Source: Promethearchaeota archaeon (GTDB lineage: Archaea; Asgardarchaeota; Lokiarchaeia; Sigyniarchaeales; Promethearchaeaceae). Taken from it: a stretch of DNA of 33,238 nt. The first letter of the stretch is position 1, and every line of letters begins with the position of its first letter. Positions 15,761 to 23,416 of this stretch are shown one piece after another. The DNA lies in contig JABCSI010000009.1 of NCBI GenBank assembly GCA_018238965.1, positions 1-33,238 on the forward strand. The letters run 5' to 3'. Position numbers and translations under genes: made by a program. A model generated the notes under the pieces. The model was not told where the DNA came from. It searched no databases and worked only from the letters and a program-made list of their open reading frames with translations.

Positions 15761-17596
15761 TTAATCCAAATACAAATCATCAATTGTTTTTCCATAACGT
15801 TCCATAACATTATTGCGCTTCAATTTCATAGTTTGGGTCAGCATTCCATTTTCCAATGAAAAATCTTCAAATATGAAGGCAGATTTCTTTGGAATTTCGT
15901 ACCCCCCAAATTTACCATCTAAGTGTTCAATCACCTTGTCAATAACATCTTGTTGAACTTCAGGGTTTTTCATATATTCTTCGGGAGTTTGCTTAATATT
16001 ATTCATCCGGAGAAATATCTTTACATATTCAAAATCGGGAACGAGTAAACAGACGTTATAAGCCTTGCCATCCCCGTAAACCATTGCATTTGCGATCCAT
16101 GGGATTAATTTAATGTATTGCTCAATAGATGCGGGGTGAACATATTTCCCATTAAGTAATTTGTATTCATTTTTAATTCTTCCAGTAATGAAGAGAAAGC
16201 CATCAGCATCAATTCTACCTAAATCACCAGTGCGAATCCCTTTATGTCCATTTTCATCTTCCACCATTATTTTAGCTGTTTCTTCAGGTTTATTGAAATA
16301 CCCTTGCATTACATTGGGTCCAAATGCAAGAATTTCTCCATCCTCGGAACCTTCAGGCATCATGGACTTGTCTATGACAACCTTGACTTTTTCTATAGGT
16401 TTTCCTACACTCCCCAAACGATGGTGATTCCGACAATTCATGGTAATTGCGGGTGAAGTCTCTGTTAAGCCATAGCAATCATAGATCGGAAGCCCAATAT
16501 CGAAAAAGAAATTTGCAACTTGCGTTTCCGTTTTTGCACTGGCTGTCAAAGATCCTTCCATTCTGTTTCCAAACCTTGCTCTAACTTTACTAAACACGGC
16601 TTTGTCCAATAATTTGAATTTTAAGGTATCTTTTCCTGTATTTCGGCGCTTTTCTGCTTCATTCTTGGCCATGTCAAAGAGTTTCTTCTTAATACCTCCC
16701 TCTTCTTCCATCATTTGATGAATTCCTGCATAAATTTTGTTAAATAACCGTGGAACACAAATTAAATGCGTGGGATTTGTCTTTCCCAAGTCTTGGCTCA
16801 TCGTCTCAACACTGGTAATTCCAATTGATCCCCCGAATTGTACAAAATTATAAAGCTCTGCTGTTTGAGCATAGCTATGGGCCCAAGGTAGTATACTAAG
16901 AGCCCGCGATGTTTCGCATAGTTCGGTATAGATATTGTATCCTGCTTGGGTATTACTAGTGAAATTCCCATGTGAAATAATTACACCTTTAGGTGCACCT
17001 GTCGTTCCGGATGTGTAGATCAAACCCGCAACATCGTTAATATCGGGGTGAATTACCTCTATAGGATTATTTTCTCCGAGTTTTTCGAGTACCTGAAAGC
17101 TGTCTGGTCCTGTACTATTTATTACGATTATTTTTTTCAAATTTGGGAGATCTTGTTGCATTGCTTTTATTTTATTTTTAATTTCTTCTGTGCTTACAAA
17201 TAAAAGCTTTAACCCACTGTCTTGAATGATGTATTTCCATGTCTGTTCTAATTCCTTTTCATACATCGGAACCCATCGAGCACCCAAACCATACGTTGCG
17301 AATGCTCCGATTGCCCATTCCAGTCGATTGTCTGCAATTATGCCTATAAAATCATTTTTGGCCACAATTTTTAAGGTGGAAATCCCCCCCCTTAGGTTGT
17401 CTATTCGTTTGCCAAAATCTCCGTAAGTGATCCATTCGAATTCCCCGTCTTGATTTTTCTCTCCTAAGAAATTACGGTTTGGAAATTTTTGGATCGTGCC
17501 CTCATATAGAGAGACAAGATTATTTGGATCATCGTATCGCATGATAACTTCATTTTTTGCGTATTCTTCAAGCGTCATTTCTTTCCATATCCCCAT
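15761..17596 (-). CDS. AMP-forming long-chain acyl-CoA synthetase
   Basis: The enzyme activates a fatty or other carboxylic acid with ATP to an acyl-adenylate and then to acyl-CoA. The 611 residues include the P-loop-like GLIYTSGTTGAPKG (191-204), the adenylate motif YGLTETSP, RTGDLGRIDADGFLFITGR (hinge region) and a late KLLNGKYVHP segment, as in long-chain FadD/FAA-type enzymes. There is no signal peptide or clear membrane segment. The start MGIWKEMTLEEYAKN is the only good one. It stands alone, divergent from VapBC. With AOR, two alcohol dehydrogenases and a crotonase-fold protein nearby it may feed acids into acyl-CoA metabolism. Chain length cannot be told. Confidence 0.93.
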   Translation of the reverse strand: MGIWKEMTLEEYAKNEVIMRYDDPNNLVSLYEGTIQKFPNRNFLGEKNQDGEFEWITYGDFGKRIDNLRGGISTLKIVAKNDFIGIIADNRLEWAIGAFATYGLGARWVPMYEKELEQTWKYIIQDSGLKLLFVSTEEIKNKIKAMQQDLPNLKKIIVINSTGPDSFQVLEKLGENNPIEVIHPDINDVAGLIYTSGTTGAPKGVIISHGNFTSNTQAGYNIYTELCETSRALSILPWAHSYAQTAELYNFVQFGGSIGITSVETMSQDLGKTNPTHLICVPRLFNKIYAGIHQMMEEEGGIKKKLFDMAKNEAEKRRNTGKDTLKFKLLDKAVFSKVRARFGNRMEGSLTASAKTETQVANFFFDIGLPIYDCYGLTETSPAITMNCRNHHRLGSVGKPIEKVKVVIDKSMMPEGSEDGEILAFGPNVMQGYFNKPEETAKIMVEDENGHKGIRTGDLGRIDADGFLFITGRIKNEYKLLNGKYVHPASIEQYIKLIPWIANAMVYGDGKAYNVCLLVPDFEYVKIFLRMNNIKQTPEEYMKNPEVQQDVIDKVIEHLDGKFGGYEIPKKSAFIFEDFSLENGMLTQTMKLKRNNVMERYGKTIDDLYLD

Positions 17597-17742
17597 TTAC
17601 ACTAAAATTCCGTGTAAATCTATTTCACTACATCAAATTTTAAAGCTTTTTCCATTTTATTCCAGAATAATGAAATATTTCGAATAACAAAACTACAAAA
17701 CACAATACATGAAATATGAAATTTGAAATACCAATAAGGCAG

Positions 17743-17760
17743 ATAAGGATATATACTTAT
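17743..17760 (+). promoter_or_regulatory. TATA box inside a dyad ahead of vapBC, probable autoregulatory operator
   Basis: ATAAG-GATATATA-CTTAT is a perfect 5-bp-arm dyad around a TATA box centred about 25 nt before the vapB ATG, implying a leaderless mRNA. ATAAGG recurs at 17734 and ACTTAT at 17774. VapB-type ribbon-helix-helix proteins commonly repress their own promoter at such dyads. Confidence 0.5.
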
Positions 17761-17777
17761 TTTATGTATAGTTACTT

Positions 17778-18062
17778 ATGACAAATGTCACTTTCAGTGT
17801 TGATGAAAAACTATATTCCCAGATGAAAAAGCATCCGGAAATCAAATGGAGTGAGATATTTCGAAATGCGATCAAAGATTATCTTGTATTTCTTGAACGC
17901 CCAAAAATTATTTCTGGGAAAGAGTTGTTTGAATCCGTCACCATTTCCGTTCAAAATTATTCAACGGAAAAAGAATTAGAGATTCGAAAAAAACAGCAAG
18001 AACTGGAAAAACAACGTGTTAACAAAATTTTAGAACTAGAATCTCAGTTCTCCGGTGAATGA
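17778..18062 (+). CDS. vapB: VapB-like antitoxin, ribbon-helix-helix
   Basis: The 94-residue protein opens with MTNVTFSVDEKLYSQMKKHP and KWSEIFRNAIKDYL, a strand and two helices of a ribbon-helix-helix DNA-binding domain as in archaeal VapB. The rest is charged and helical (KELEIRKKQQELEKQRVNKI), probably the part that wraps and blocks the toxin. It is immediately followed by a PIN-domain gene, with one base between its TGA and the toxin ATG at 18064. A dyad overlapping its TATA box suggests autoregulation. Confidence 0.88.
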   Translation: MTNVTFSVDEKLYSQMKKHPEIKWSEIFRNAIKDYLVFLERPKIISGKELFESVTISVQNYSTEKELEIRKKQQELEKQRVNKILELESQFSGE

Positions 18063-18063
18063 T

Positions 18064-18450
18064 ATGTGGTTATTGGATACGAACGTTATCATCAAACTGC
18101 CTAAACACATGAGGGAGAAGTTTCCGAAAAACCAGATAAAATGCTCATTTATAACCGTGTTAGAGCATCCGATATCCAACAAATATGACAAAATGGATAT
18201 TATTTATCCCGATGAACAGATTTGGGCCCAAACCTTAAAACTTGCAATTCTTCTTCGGAATGTGGGGCAAGTTATTCCAATCACTGACTTAATTATTGGT
18301 ACTACTGCAATTACCTACCAATTAACCCTCGTGAGTAATGATCGCCACTTTGATTACATTAAACAGATTAATTCATCCCTAACAACGATATCTCAGCAAC
18401 AATTTGAGGAAATCATAGAGAATTCTTTTAAATCGCTTGGGAATGTATAA
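18064..18450 (+). CDS. vapC: VapC-like PIN-domain toxin (ribonuclease)
   Basis: PIN toxins cut RNA, often tRNA or rRNA, with magnesium. The 128-residue protein has the acidic set: the Asp in MWLLDTNVIIK, the Glu in TVLEHP, the Asp in PITDLIIGTTAI and the Asp in LVSNDRHFDYI, in the correct order. I prefer ATG 18064, one base after the antitoxin stop. A GTG at 18055 would add three residues and overlap the antitoxin. All catalytic residues are intact, so it should be active unless the antitoxin is present. Confidence 0.88.
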   Translation: MWLLDTNVIIKLPKHMREKFPKNQIKCSFITVLEHPISNKYDKMDIIYPDEQIWAQTLKLAILLRNVGQVIPITDLIIGTTAITYQLTLVSNDRHFDYIKQINSSLTTISQQQFEEIIENSFKSLGNV

Positions 18451-18513
18451 AGAAAGAGTAATTTTAAAAAAATGCAAGAAAGAGATAGATGATCCACATT
18501 CTCCAGCAATATA

Positions 18514-20103
18514 TTAATAAGATCTGCCGATTCGCCAATATTGCTTTACAAGCTTACTGCAGTAGGCACAATAGATATCTTTTTCGACCTTCACAGATTT
18601 GTTCAGGGCGGGGATATATTCCTCAGGAATACCTAAGAATTTCAGGTTTTCTAACCGCTGTTCAATCGGCGCCGCGCATTCTTCCGAGCCACAGAATGGA
18701 ATATCGGCAACACCATTGCCTGCATCGATGTATTCCAGTGCTTCCTCCAAGTCATTGGTCCTAAGAATCCATTGTTGGTGATTCTCTTTTGCACTATCCC
18801 AGAGACTTTGCTGGATTTCTTGCAACAGAGAGGTTATCTTGCTTACTGCTTCGTTCTGGGGTACAAAATCCTTTTCTCCTGTATCACGTCGCACAAGACA
18901 GATATTTCCCTTTTCAACATCCCGTGGACCGATTTCAATGCGGAGAGGGATACCCCTGAGTTCCCAATGGAAATACTTCCGACCCGGACTAATGCTTCGA
19001 GTATCCAAGCGTACTTTTAATCCCGCCTCTTTCAAGGTCTTGAACATTGAATTACAGACATCTAGGACAATCTGTTCTTTATTTTTGAACAAAATCGGAA
19101 CAATAACAGCTTCAATAGGAGCGACCCGTGGAGGAATTTTTAATCCTTTATCATCACCGTGGGATGCGATCAAAGCCGCAATAGCCCGTTCACTGATCCC
19201 ATAGCAGGTTTGGTGAACATACTCTTGCGTCCCATCCACCGTCTCATATTTTATATCGAAGGTTTTGGCGAATACCTGTCCGAGATTATGCACAGTGCCG
19301 ATTTGCAGAGCCTTATGGTTAATTGGAAAAATGCAATCAAAGGCTATGGTGTAATTGGCTCCAGGAAAAGTATCCCATTTTGGACGTTGGGTAACCAAAT
19401 ATGGAACACCTAATGCATCGAAAAAGCCCTTATAACATTCAATCGCTTCTCGGATTTGTTCTTCACATTCGTCTGCTGTTGCATGATAGGTGTGGGCTTC
19501 CTTGAAAGTGGTAATTTCCCGAACACGGATCAGGGGACGGGTATTTTTTCCCTCATACCGGAACATATTAGCAATTTGGTAAGTTTTAAGGGGTAAATCC
19601 TGATGGGACCTTATCCAAATAGACGCCATTGGATACATTGCAGTCTCTGAAGTGGGACGGAGAGCGAGTTTAATATCAAGGGGTTTTGTTCCACCGTCCT
19701 TGACCCAATAAACTTCGTCTTCGAAACCCTTCACGGTCTCTTTTTCTTTCATAAACTGTGGTTCGGGGATCAGAAGAGGGAAAAGCATTTCACCGTGAGG
19801 GACAGAAGTTGAATCCAGCAAATCGCGAATGATTTGAAAGGCGTACTGGCGGACTTTGAACCCATAAGGCAACCACACACCACAGCCCTTAAGATTATAG
19901 CGATAGTCTATGATTTCGGCGTCAATCAAGACCTGATTAAACCATTCGCTGAATTCTCCAAAGAGAGGGAGACCTTTTTCAGCCACCGGCTTTTTCTTTT
20001 GCTTGGTTGCTTTAGATTTTGATTTCGAATTCGAATTTGGTTTCGTTTTTGGTTTCGATTTTGATTTCGAGTTCGATTTCTTTTTTACCTGTTCTGATGA
20101 CAT
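18514..20103 (-). CDS. proS: Prolyl-tRNA synthetase, archaeal/eukaryotic type, with Lys/Ser-rich N-terminal extension
   Basis: This class II enzyme charges tRNA-Pro. After a 40-residue extension the core starts at [16 protein letters not shown]. Class II motif 2 is within [16 protein letters not shown], and motif 3 is around [19 protein letters not shown]. The anticodon domain begins at [10 protein letters not shown]. The C-terminal zinc domain has CGSEEC and CAYC, four cysteines, and the chain ends in Tyr, as in archaeal/eukaryotic-type enzymes. The extension (residues 5-38) is a run of Lys, Ser, Pro and Asn encoded by a degenerate hexanucleotide repeat. Such lysine-rich arms on eukaryotic synthetases assist tRNA binding; that role here is inference. 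Confidence 0.96.
   Translation of the reverse strand: MSSEQVKKKSNSKSKSKPKTKPNSNSKSKSKATKQKKKPVAEKGLPLFGEFSEWFNQVLIDAEIIDYRYNLKGCGVWLPYGFKVRQYAFQIIRDLLDSTSVPHGEMLFPLLIPEPQFMKEKETVKGFEDEVYWVKDGGTKPLDIKLALRPTSETAMYPMASIWIRSHQDLPLKTYQIANMFRYEGKNTRPLIRVREITTFKEAHTYHATADECEEQIREAIECYKGFFDALGVPYLVTQRPKWDTFPGANYTIAFDCIFPINHKALQIGTVHNLGQVFAKTFDIKYETVDGTQEYVHQTCYGISERAIAALIASHGDDKGLKIPPRVAPIEAVIVPILFKNKEQIVLDVCNSMFKTLKEAGLKVRLDTRSISPGRKYFHWELRGIPLRIEIGPRDVEKGNICLVRRDTGEKDFVPQNEAVSKITSLLQEIQQSLWDSAKENHQQWILRTNDLEEALEYIDAGNGVADIPFCGSEECAAPIEQRLENLKFLGIPEEYIPALNKSVKVEKDIYCAYCSKLVKQYWRIGRSY
20012..20082 (-). repeat. Degenerate hexanucleotide repeat encoding the ProRS arm
   Basis: Units of the form GATTTC/GGTTTC/GATTTT (plus strand) repeat with period 6 for about 70 bp and encode the K/S/P/N-rich arm. 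Because the period is a multiple of three, slippage would change arm length without a frameshift. Confidence 0.75.
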
Positions 20104-20261
20104 GATTTTTTTCCCCTAAAGTAATGGGATTCCCACCAGCATAACCTAATGATGAGAATGTATTTGATTGAATGCTTCATTTTTGAAAAAATTACCGCTT
20201 TCCCAAAAACGAAGTTGTGCCCGATAACTGTCTAAAATAACGATATTTAAGGTAATATAAT

Positions 20262-20313
20262 AAAATTCGACCTTAATTCGAACTCCAACTTCAATTCGAA
20301 CTCCAATCTTAAA
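20262..20313. repeat. Short period-18 repeat upstream of proS
   Basis: AATTCGAACTCCAA occurs at 20275-20288 and 20293-20306, an 18-bp period built of related hexamers, in the 238-bp gap between proS and the YfcE-like gene. The rest of this gap shows nothing recognisable. Confidence 0.65.
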
Positions 20314-20341
20314 GTAATTATTACCGAGAAGTCAAAAAATC

Positions 20342-20863
20342 CTAAAGTTGAATAATTCGTGGAGTAATTTCGGTAGAATCGATTTCAATTATGCCGTAGG
20401 ATCCGCCCTTTTGACACTTTCCCGGATTAAAATACCATCGCCCGTGCTTTTGAGTGATTAAATGTCTGTGGGTGTGACCAAAGACAACCAAATCAACCTG
20501 CGATAGATCGAATTTTTGGGTTATCCGATTAATCATATTCAAGGGTCCGCCCCATCCATGAACTAACAGAATTGATTTACCTAATAATGTGAGAGTCTTT
20601 GATTCAGGCAGAGCTTCTGAGATGTGGGGATCCCTGGCATCCATATTTCCCCGCACAGCATGTACCTTATCTTCTCCAAAAGTTTCGGTTAATTCTTTGT
20701 ACAAATCCCATGAAGTAAAATCCCCTAAATGGAAAATATGGTCTACATTTTCTCGAATAAAGGCACTTATGGTTGTTTTAAAGGCAGAATTTGGGGCAAT
20801 TGTCGAGAGATTCGAAAGGTGAGTGTCGGATAAAACACCAATTCGGAGATAGGTTGAATTCAT
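20342..20863 (-). CDS. YfcE/MJ0936-type metallophosphodiesterase
   Basis: The 173-residue protein is a compact calcineurin-like phosphoesterase. Metal ligands are visible in order: GVLSDTHLSN (Asp and His), FHLGDFTSWD (Asp), VRGNMDARD (Asn), LLVHGWGG (His) and VVFGHTHRHL (His and His). Archaeal and bacterial members hydrolyse phosphodiesters such as 2',3'-cyclic nucleotides or model substrates; the true substrate is unknown. It is cytosolic. It lies downstream of purE on the same strand, but a T9 run and a hexamer repeat separate them, so it is probably transcribed on its own. Confidence 0.9.
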   Translation of the reverse strand: MNSTYLRIGVLSDTHLSNLSTIAPNSAFKTTISAFIRENVDHIFHLGDFTSWDLYKELTETFGEDKVHAVRGNMDARDPHISEALPESKTLTLLGKSILLVHGWGGPLNMINRITQKFDLSQVDLVVFGHTHRHLITQKHGRWYFNPGKCQKGGSYGIIEIDSTEITPRIIQL

Positions 20864-20956
20864 GATAAAAACTCCATATTAATCTTGATCACACCCAATA
20901 TTTAAGCATTCTGGCACCCCCATGGCCCAAAAAAAGACAGAAAAGAGGTTATTTGA

Positions 20957-21029
20957 GGTTATGCTTATAGATATGGTTATAGAGATGGATATGGATGTGG
21001 TTATAGATATGGTTATGGATTAAGATATA
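20957..21029. repeat. Degenerate hexanucleotide repeat, GATATG/GTTATA type
   Basis: About 70 bp of units such as GATATG, GTTATA, GATGTG and GTTATG recur with period 6 between purE and the YfcE-like gene. It is non-coding on both strands as far as I can see and lies upstream of the phosphodiesterase promoter. Confidence 0.75.
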
Positions 21030-21036
21030 CAATAGT

Positions 21037-21045
21037 AAAAAAAAA
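21037..21045 (-). terminator. T9 run after purE
   Basis: On the minus strand nine T occur 23 nt after the purE stop. This is a likely oligo-T terminator. Confidence 0.55.
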
Positions 21046-21067
21046 TTTTGAATCTGATTTGGATGAA

Positions 21068-21454
21068 TCATGCAAGATTGAGAATACGAATGGCCAACAA
21101 AGCAGCATTTTTTCCATTATCAATTCCAACACTCGCCACAGGAACCCCAGGAGGCATTTGAACAATCGATAGAAGGGCATCCAACCCACCCAATTTGGCG
21201 CTGACGGGAACCCCGATTACTGGTTTTTTAGTTTTCGAAGCGACGACACCAGGAAGTGCTGCAGATAAACCAGCCACACAAATAAACACTTTGGCATCGG
21301 TGGAGTTCACATAGGCATCGAGTTCCTCAGGATTCCGATGCGCAGAAATAATTTTCAACTCGTAGGGAATGTTCTGCTCTTCCAAAACGGCAGTTGCTTT
21401 GTTAAAGATCTTCTCATCGGATTTTGATCCGGCGATAACAGCGACTTGAACCAT
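21068..21454 (-). CDS. purE: PurE (AIR carboxylase/mutase family), short and lacking one usual active-site His
   Basis: PurE carboxylates aminoimidazole ribonucleotide in purine synthesis. The chain has [14 protein letters not shown] (phosphate loop), SAHRNPEEL with the conserved His39, and [20 protein letters not shown]. Where bacterial and methanogen class I enzymes usually read A-G-x-A-A-H-L-P-G, this one reads AGLSAALPG, with Ala66 for His. Vertebrate class II domains also lack that His. The protein is 128 residues against about 155-165, and it ends just after the last core strand and helix, so the usual C-terminal helix is missing. No purK is adjacent. It follows the TrmB gene by 59 bp on the same strand. 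Confidence 0.9.
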   Translation of the reverse strand: MVQVAVIAGSKSDEKIFNKATAVLEEQNIPYELKIISAHRNPEELDAYVNSTDAKVFICVAGLSAALPGVVASKTKKPVIGVPVSAKLGGLDALLSIVQMPPGVPVASVGIDNGKNAALLAIRILNLA

Positions 21455-21513
21455 AGGAAATGCAAAGAAGGGCGACCAAAAAATTATATGAAATCATTTT
21501 AGATTTATTGATA

Positions 21514-22353
21514 TTAATTGTAATTCTTGAGGGAAAATTTCTGGCTCATGCTCCACAACATCTTGAAATAAGTGGTGCTATAATTTATCAGTCGACTCTC
21601 TTGGATGAGAAAAACCATGTTCTCATCCTTTATGGCGATTTTCAAGAAGGATGTTAAGAAAATCACGAGCTCTGTCTTGTCAAACATCATAGCATCAAAC
21701 AACACATGTTTTACAATATGCACGCGGGCAATGCTTGCCATTTTCCGCCAGATGTTCTTATTTTTGATGGAAAAGTGGGATTCACCAATAATAACTTCAA
21801 TTTCGACTTTCTTCTCCGAGAGATCCAGAAAAATGTCAAAGTAATCAGCCAGTAAATCCTCATTGGGATTTTTGAGAAAGATGGTTAGGTTTTTGGAGGT
21901 TCCCCGTATCATATCCTTCACTTTTTGGGAGATGTTGCCGTTGAGGATCCAGATCGGTGTGGATTCCACAATTTCTTCAGCTCCATATAATGGCTCCAAT
22001 TTCTCCAGTAGGGCCGCCTCGATACGCTGGAATTTTTCTTCCAGTTGCTTTTTAGCCAATTTGGCCACAAATGAAGGGCGCTCGGCCCTGTATTTCATTG
22101 GTCTTCCACTGATCACTTTTACCCACTGTTGTGTCTCAAGATTGACCAATACGTCATAAATTCGACTGTAGGGAATCGAAGTGGAATCAGATAGATCCTT
22201 AGCGGAACTGATTCCGTTGGTAATAAGCGCAACGAAAGCCCGAGTTTCGTAATCGGTAAGCCCGTATTCCTTGAGGGCAGCATATACTTCTTGAGAAATT
22301 GTGGTTTTCATTTTTTTCATCATATGGAAGAGTGTGAGAATCTCCCTTAGCAT
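21514..22353 (-). CDS. TrmB-family transcriptional regulator
   Basis: The N-terminal winged helix is clear: LKEYGLTDYETRAFVALIT, then SSAKDLSDSTSIPYSRIYDV and a wing with GRPMKYRAERP. A coiled segment (KKQLEEKFQRIEAALLEKLE) follows, then a C-terminal sensor region of about 150 residues with alternating strands as in TrmB sugar-responsive regulators. The classical maltose-binding residues are not evident, so the ligand is unknown. Translation may begin at Met12 (22320) or Met11 (22323) rather than Met1. It is encoded just upstream of purE and divergent from a metallophosphoesterase gene. Either may be its target; this is inference. Confidence 0.9.
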   Translation of the reverse strand: MLREILTLFHMMKKMKTTISQEVYAALKEYGLTDYETRAFVALITNGISSAKDLSDSTSIPYSRIYDVLVNLETQQWVKVISGRPMKYRAERPSFVAKLAKKQLEEKFQRIEAALLEKLEPLYGAEEIVESTPIWILNGNISQKVKDMIRGTSKNLTIFLKNPNEDLLADYFDIFLDLSEKKVEIEVIIGESHFSIKNKNIWRKMASIARVHIVKHVLFDAMMFDKTELVIFLTSFLKIAIKDENMVFLIQESRLINYSTTYFKMLWSMSQKFSLKNYN

Positions 22354-22535
22354 AGTAATATATGCGAATAAAATATATCAAGATTTCACTTTGGTAAAAT
22401 AGCGATTTATATAAAAGCAAGAAATTGACTAGGAATATTAGTGAAATCATGCAAAATTCAGATATAAAACCTAGATTTGTTTTGTGTGGAAAGAAATTGA
22501 TAATCTTCAATCATGATCAAACATAGGAGAAAGCC

Positions 22536-23294
22536 ATGAAACTGCATATAATTAGCGATCTTCATTTGGAATTCGGTGAATATCATCTACCAGAAGTGGA
22601 ATGCGATTTTTTGATCATTGCCGGCGATTTGCATTTGGGAAATCGAGGAAAAGACTTTTTATTACAACCCTCCCGAAAATCCCGAGTGATATATATTCTG
22701 GGGAATCACGAGTTTTACAACCATGAATATCACCAAGTGGTACAGTGGTGGCTGAAATTTAATAATCCTAACAATCCCAACAATCCCAACAATCCCAACA
22801 TCATTTTTTTACAGAATTCAACCTATATCCACGATAATGTGCGCTTCATCGGGTCGACTCTATGGACAGATGTAAATCATGGTAATAAAATCGATATCCA
22901 CAATATTGGGGCCGGACTTAGCGATTTCCATGTGATTCAAATGCATGAAAAAATGTTTACACCCGAAGACTCGATTATTTTACATACAGAATTTCGGAAA
23001 TACTTAGAAACTGAACTAATGCGCCCGTTTCAGGGAAAAACTGTGGTTATTACCCATCATATGCCGAGTTATAGGAGCATCACAGCTGAATATCAAGATA
23101 GCCCATTGAATTCTGGATTTGCTGCCCATTGTGAGGACTTGATTAAAGAGTACCAACCCGAACTCTGGATTCACGGACATACCCACAGTTCTCTGGATTA
23201 TTGGATTGGTGATACACACATTCTTTGTAATCCTTTGGGGTATCCCCATGAGCGTAACCCTGAATTTGACCCCAAATTAATTATTACAATTTAA
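22536..23294 (+). CDS. Calcineurin-like metallophosphoesterase with Asn-Asn-Pro repeat loop
   Basis: The 252-residue protein has all five metallophosphoesterase motifs: ISDLHLEFG, IIAGDLHLG, LGNHEFYNH, VITHHMPS and HGHTHSS. It matches the style of bacterial stand-alone phosphoesterases of unknown substrate. After the third motif a loop of repeated Asn-Asn-Pro triplets (about residues 76-88) is encoded by a 9-bp repeat. AGGAG lies six bases before the ATG. No export signal is visible. It is divergent from the TrmB gene. Confidence 0.9.
   Translation: MKLHIISDLHLEFGEYHLPEVECDFLIIAGDLHLGNRGKDFLLQPSRKSRVIYILGNHEFYNHEYHQVVQWWLKFNNPNNPNNPNNPNIIFLQNSTYIHDNVRFIGSTLWTDVNHGNKIDIHNIGAGLSDFHVIQMHEKMFTPEDSIILHTEFRKYLETELMRPFQGKTVVITHHMPSYRSITAEYQDSPLNSGFAAHCEDLIKEYQPELWIHGHTHSSLDYWIGDTHILCNPLGYPHERNPEFDPKLIITI
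22761..22800 (+). repeat. 9-bp tandem repeat (AACAATCCC) within the phosphoesterase gene
   Basis: AACAATCCC is repeated three times, with a variant AATAATCCT ahead, giving Asn-Asn-Pro triplets in a surface loop. Its purity suggests recent slippage expansion. Confidence 0.85.
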
Positions 23295-23416
23295 CTGATG
23301 GTATCGGTATTTTTGTGATAAAAATTGGCCTAAAAATCGCTCTTTAATCCGACATTCTTTCTTAAATATAATGCTTCTAATTCACTAAAAACTGAAATTT
23401 TTAACAGGTAATAATT

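Noticed and set aside
20148-20225. C/D-box guide RNA suggested by ATGATGA
   Set aside because: No matching D box (CTGA) at suitable distance and no C'/D' pair.
22761-22800. CRISPR-like tandem repeat
   Set aside because: The unit is 9 bp, has no spacers, and is in frame within a gene.
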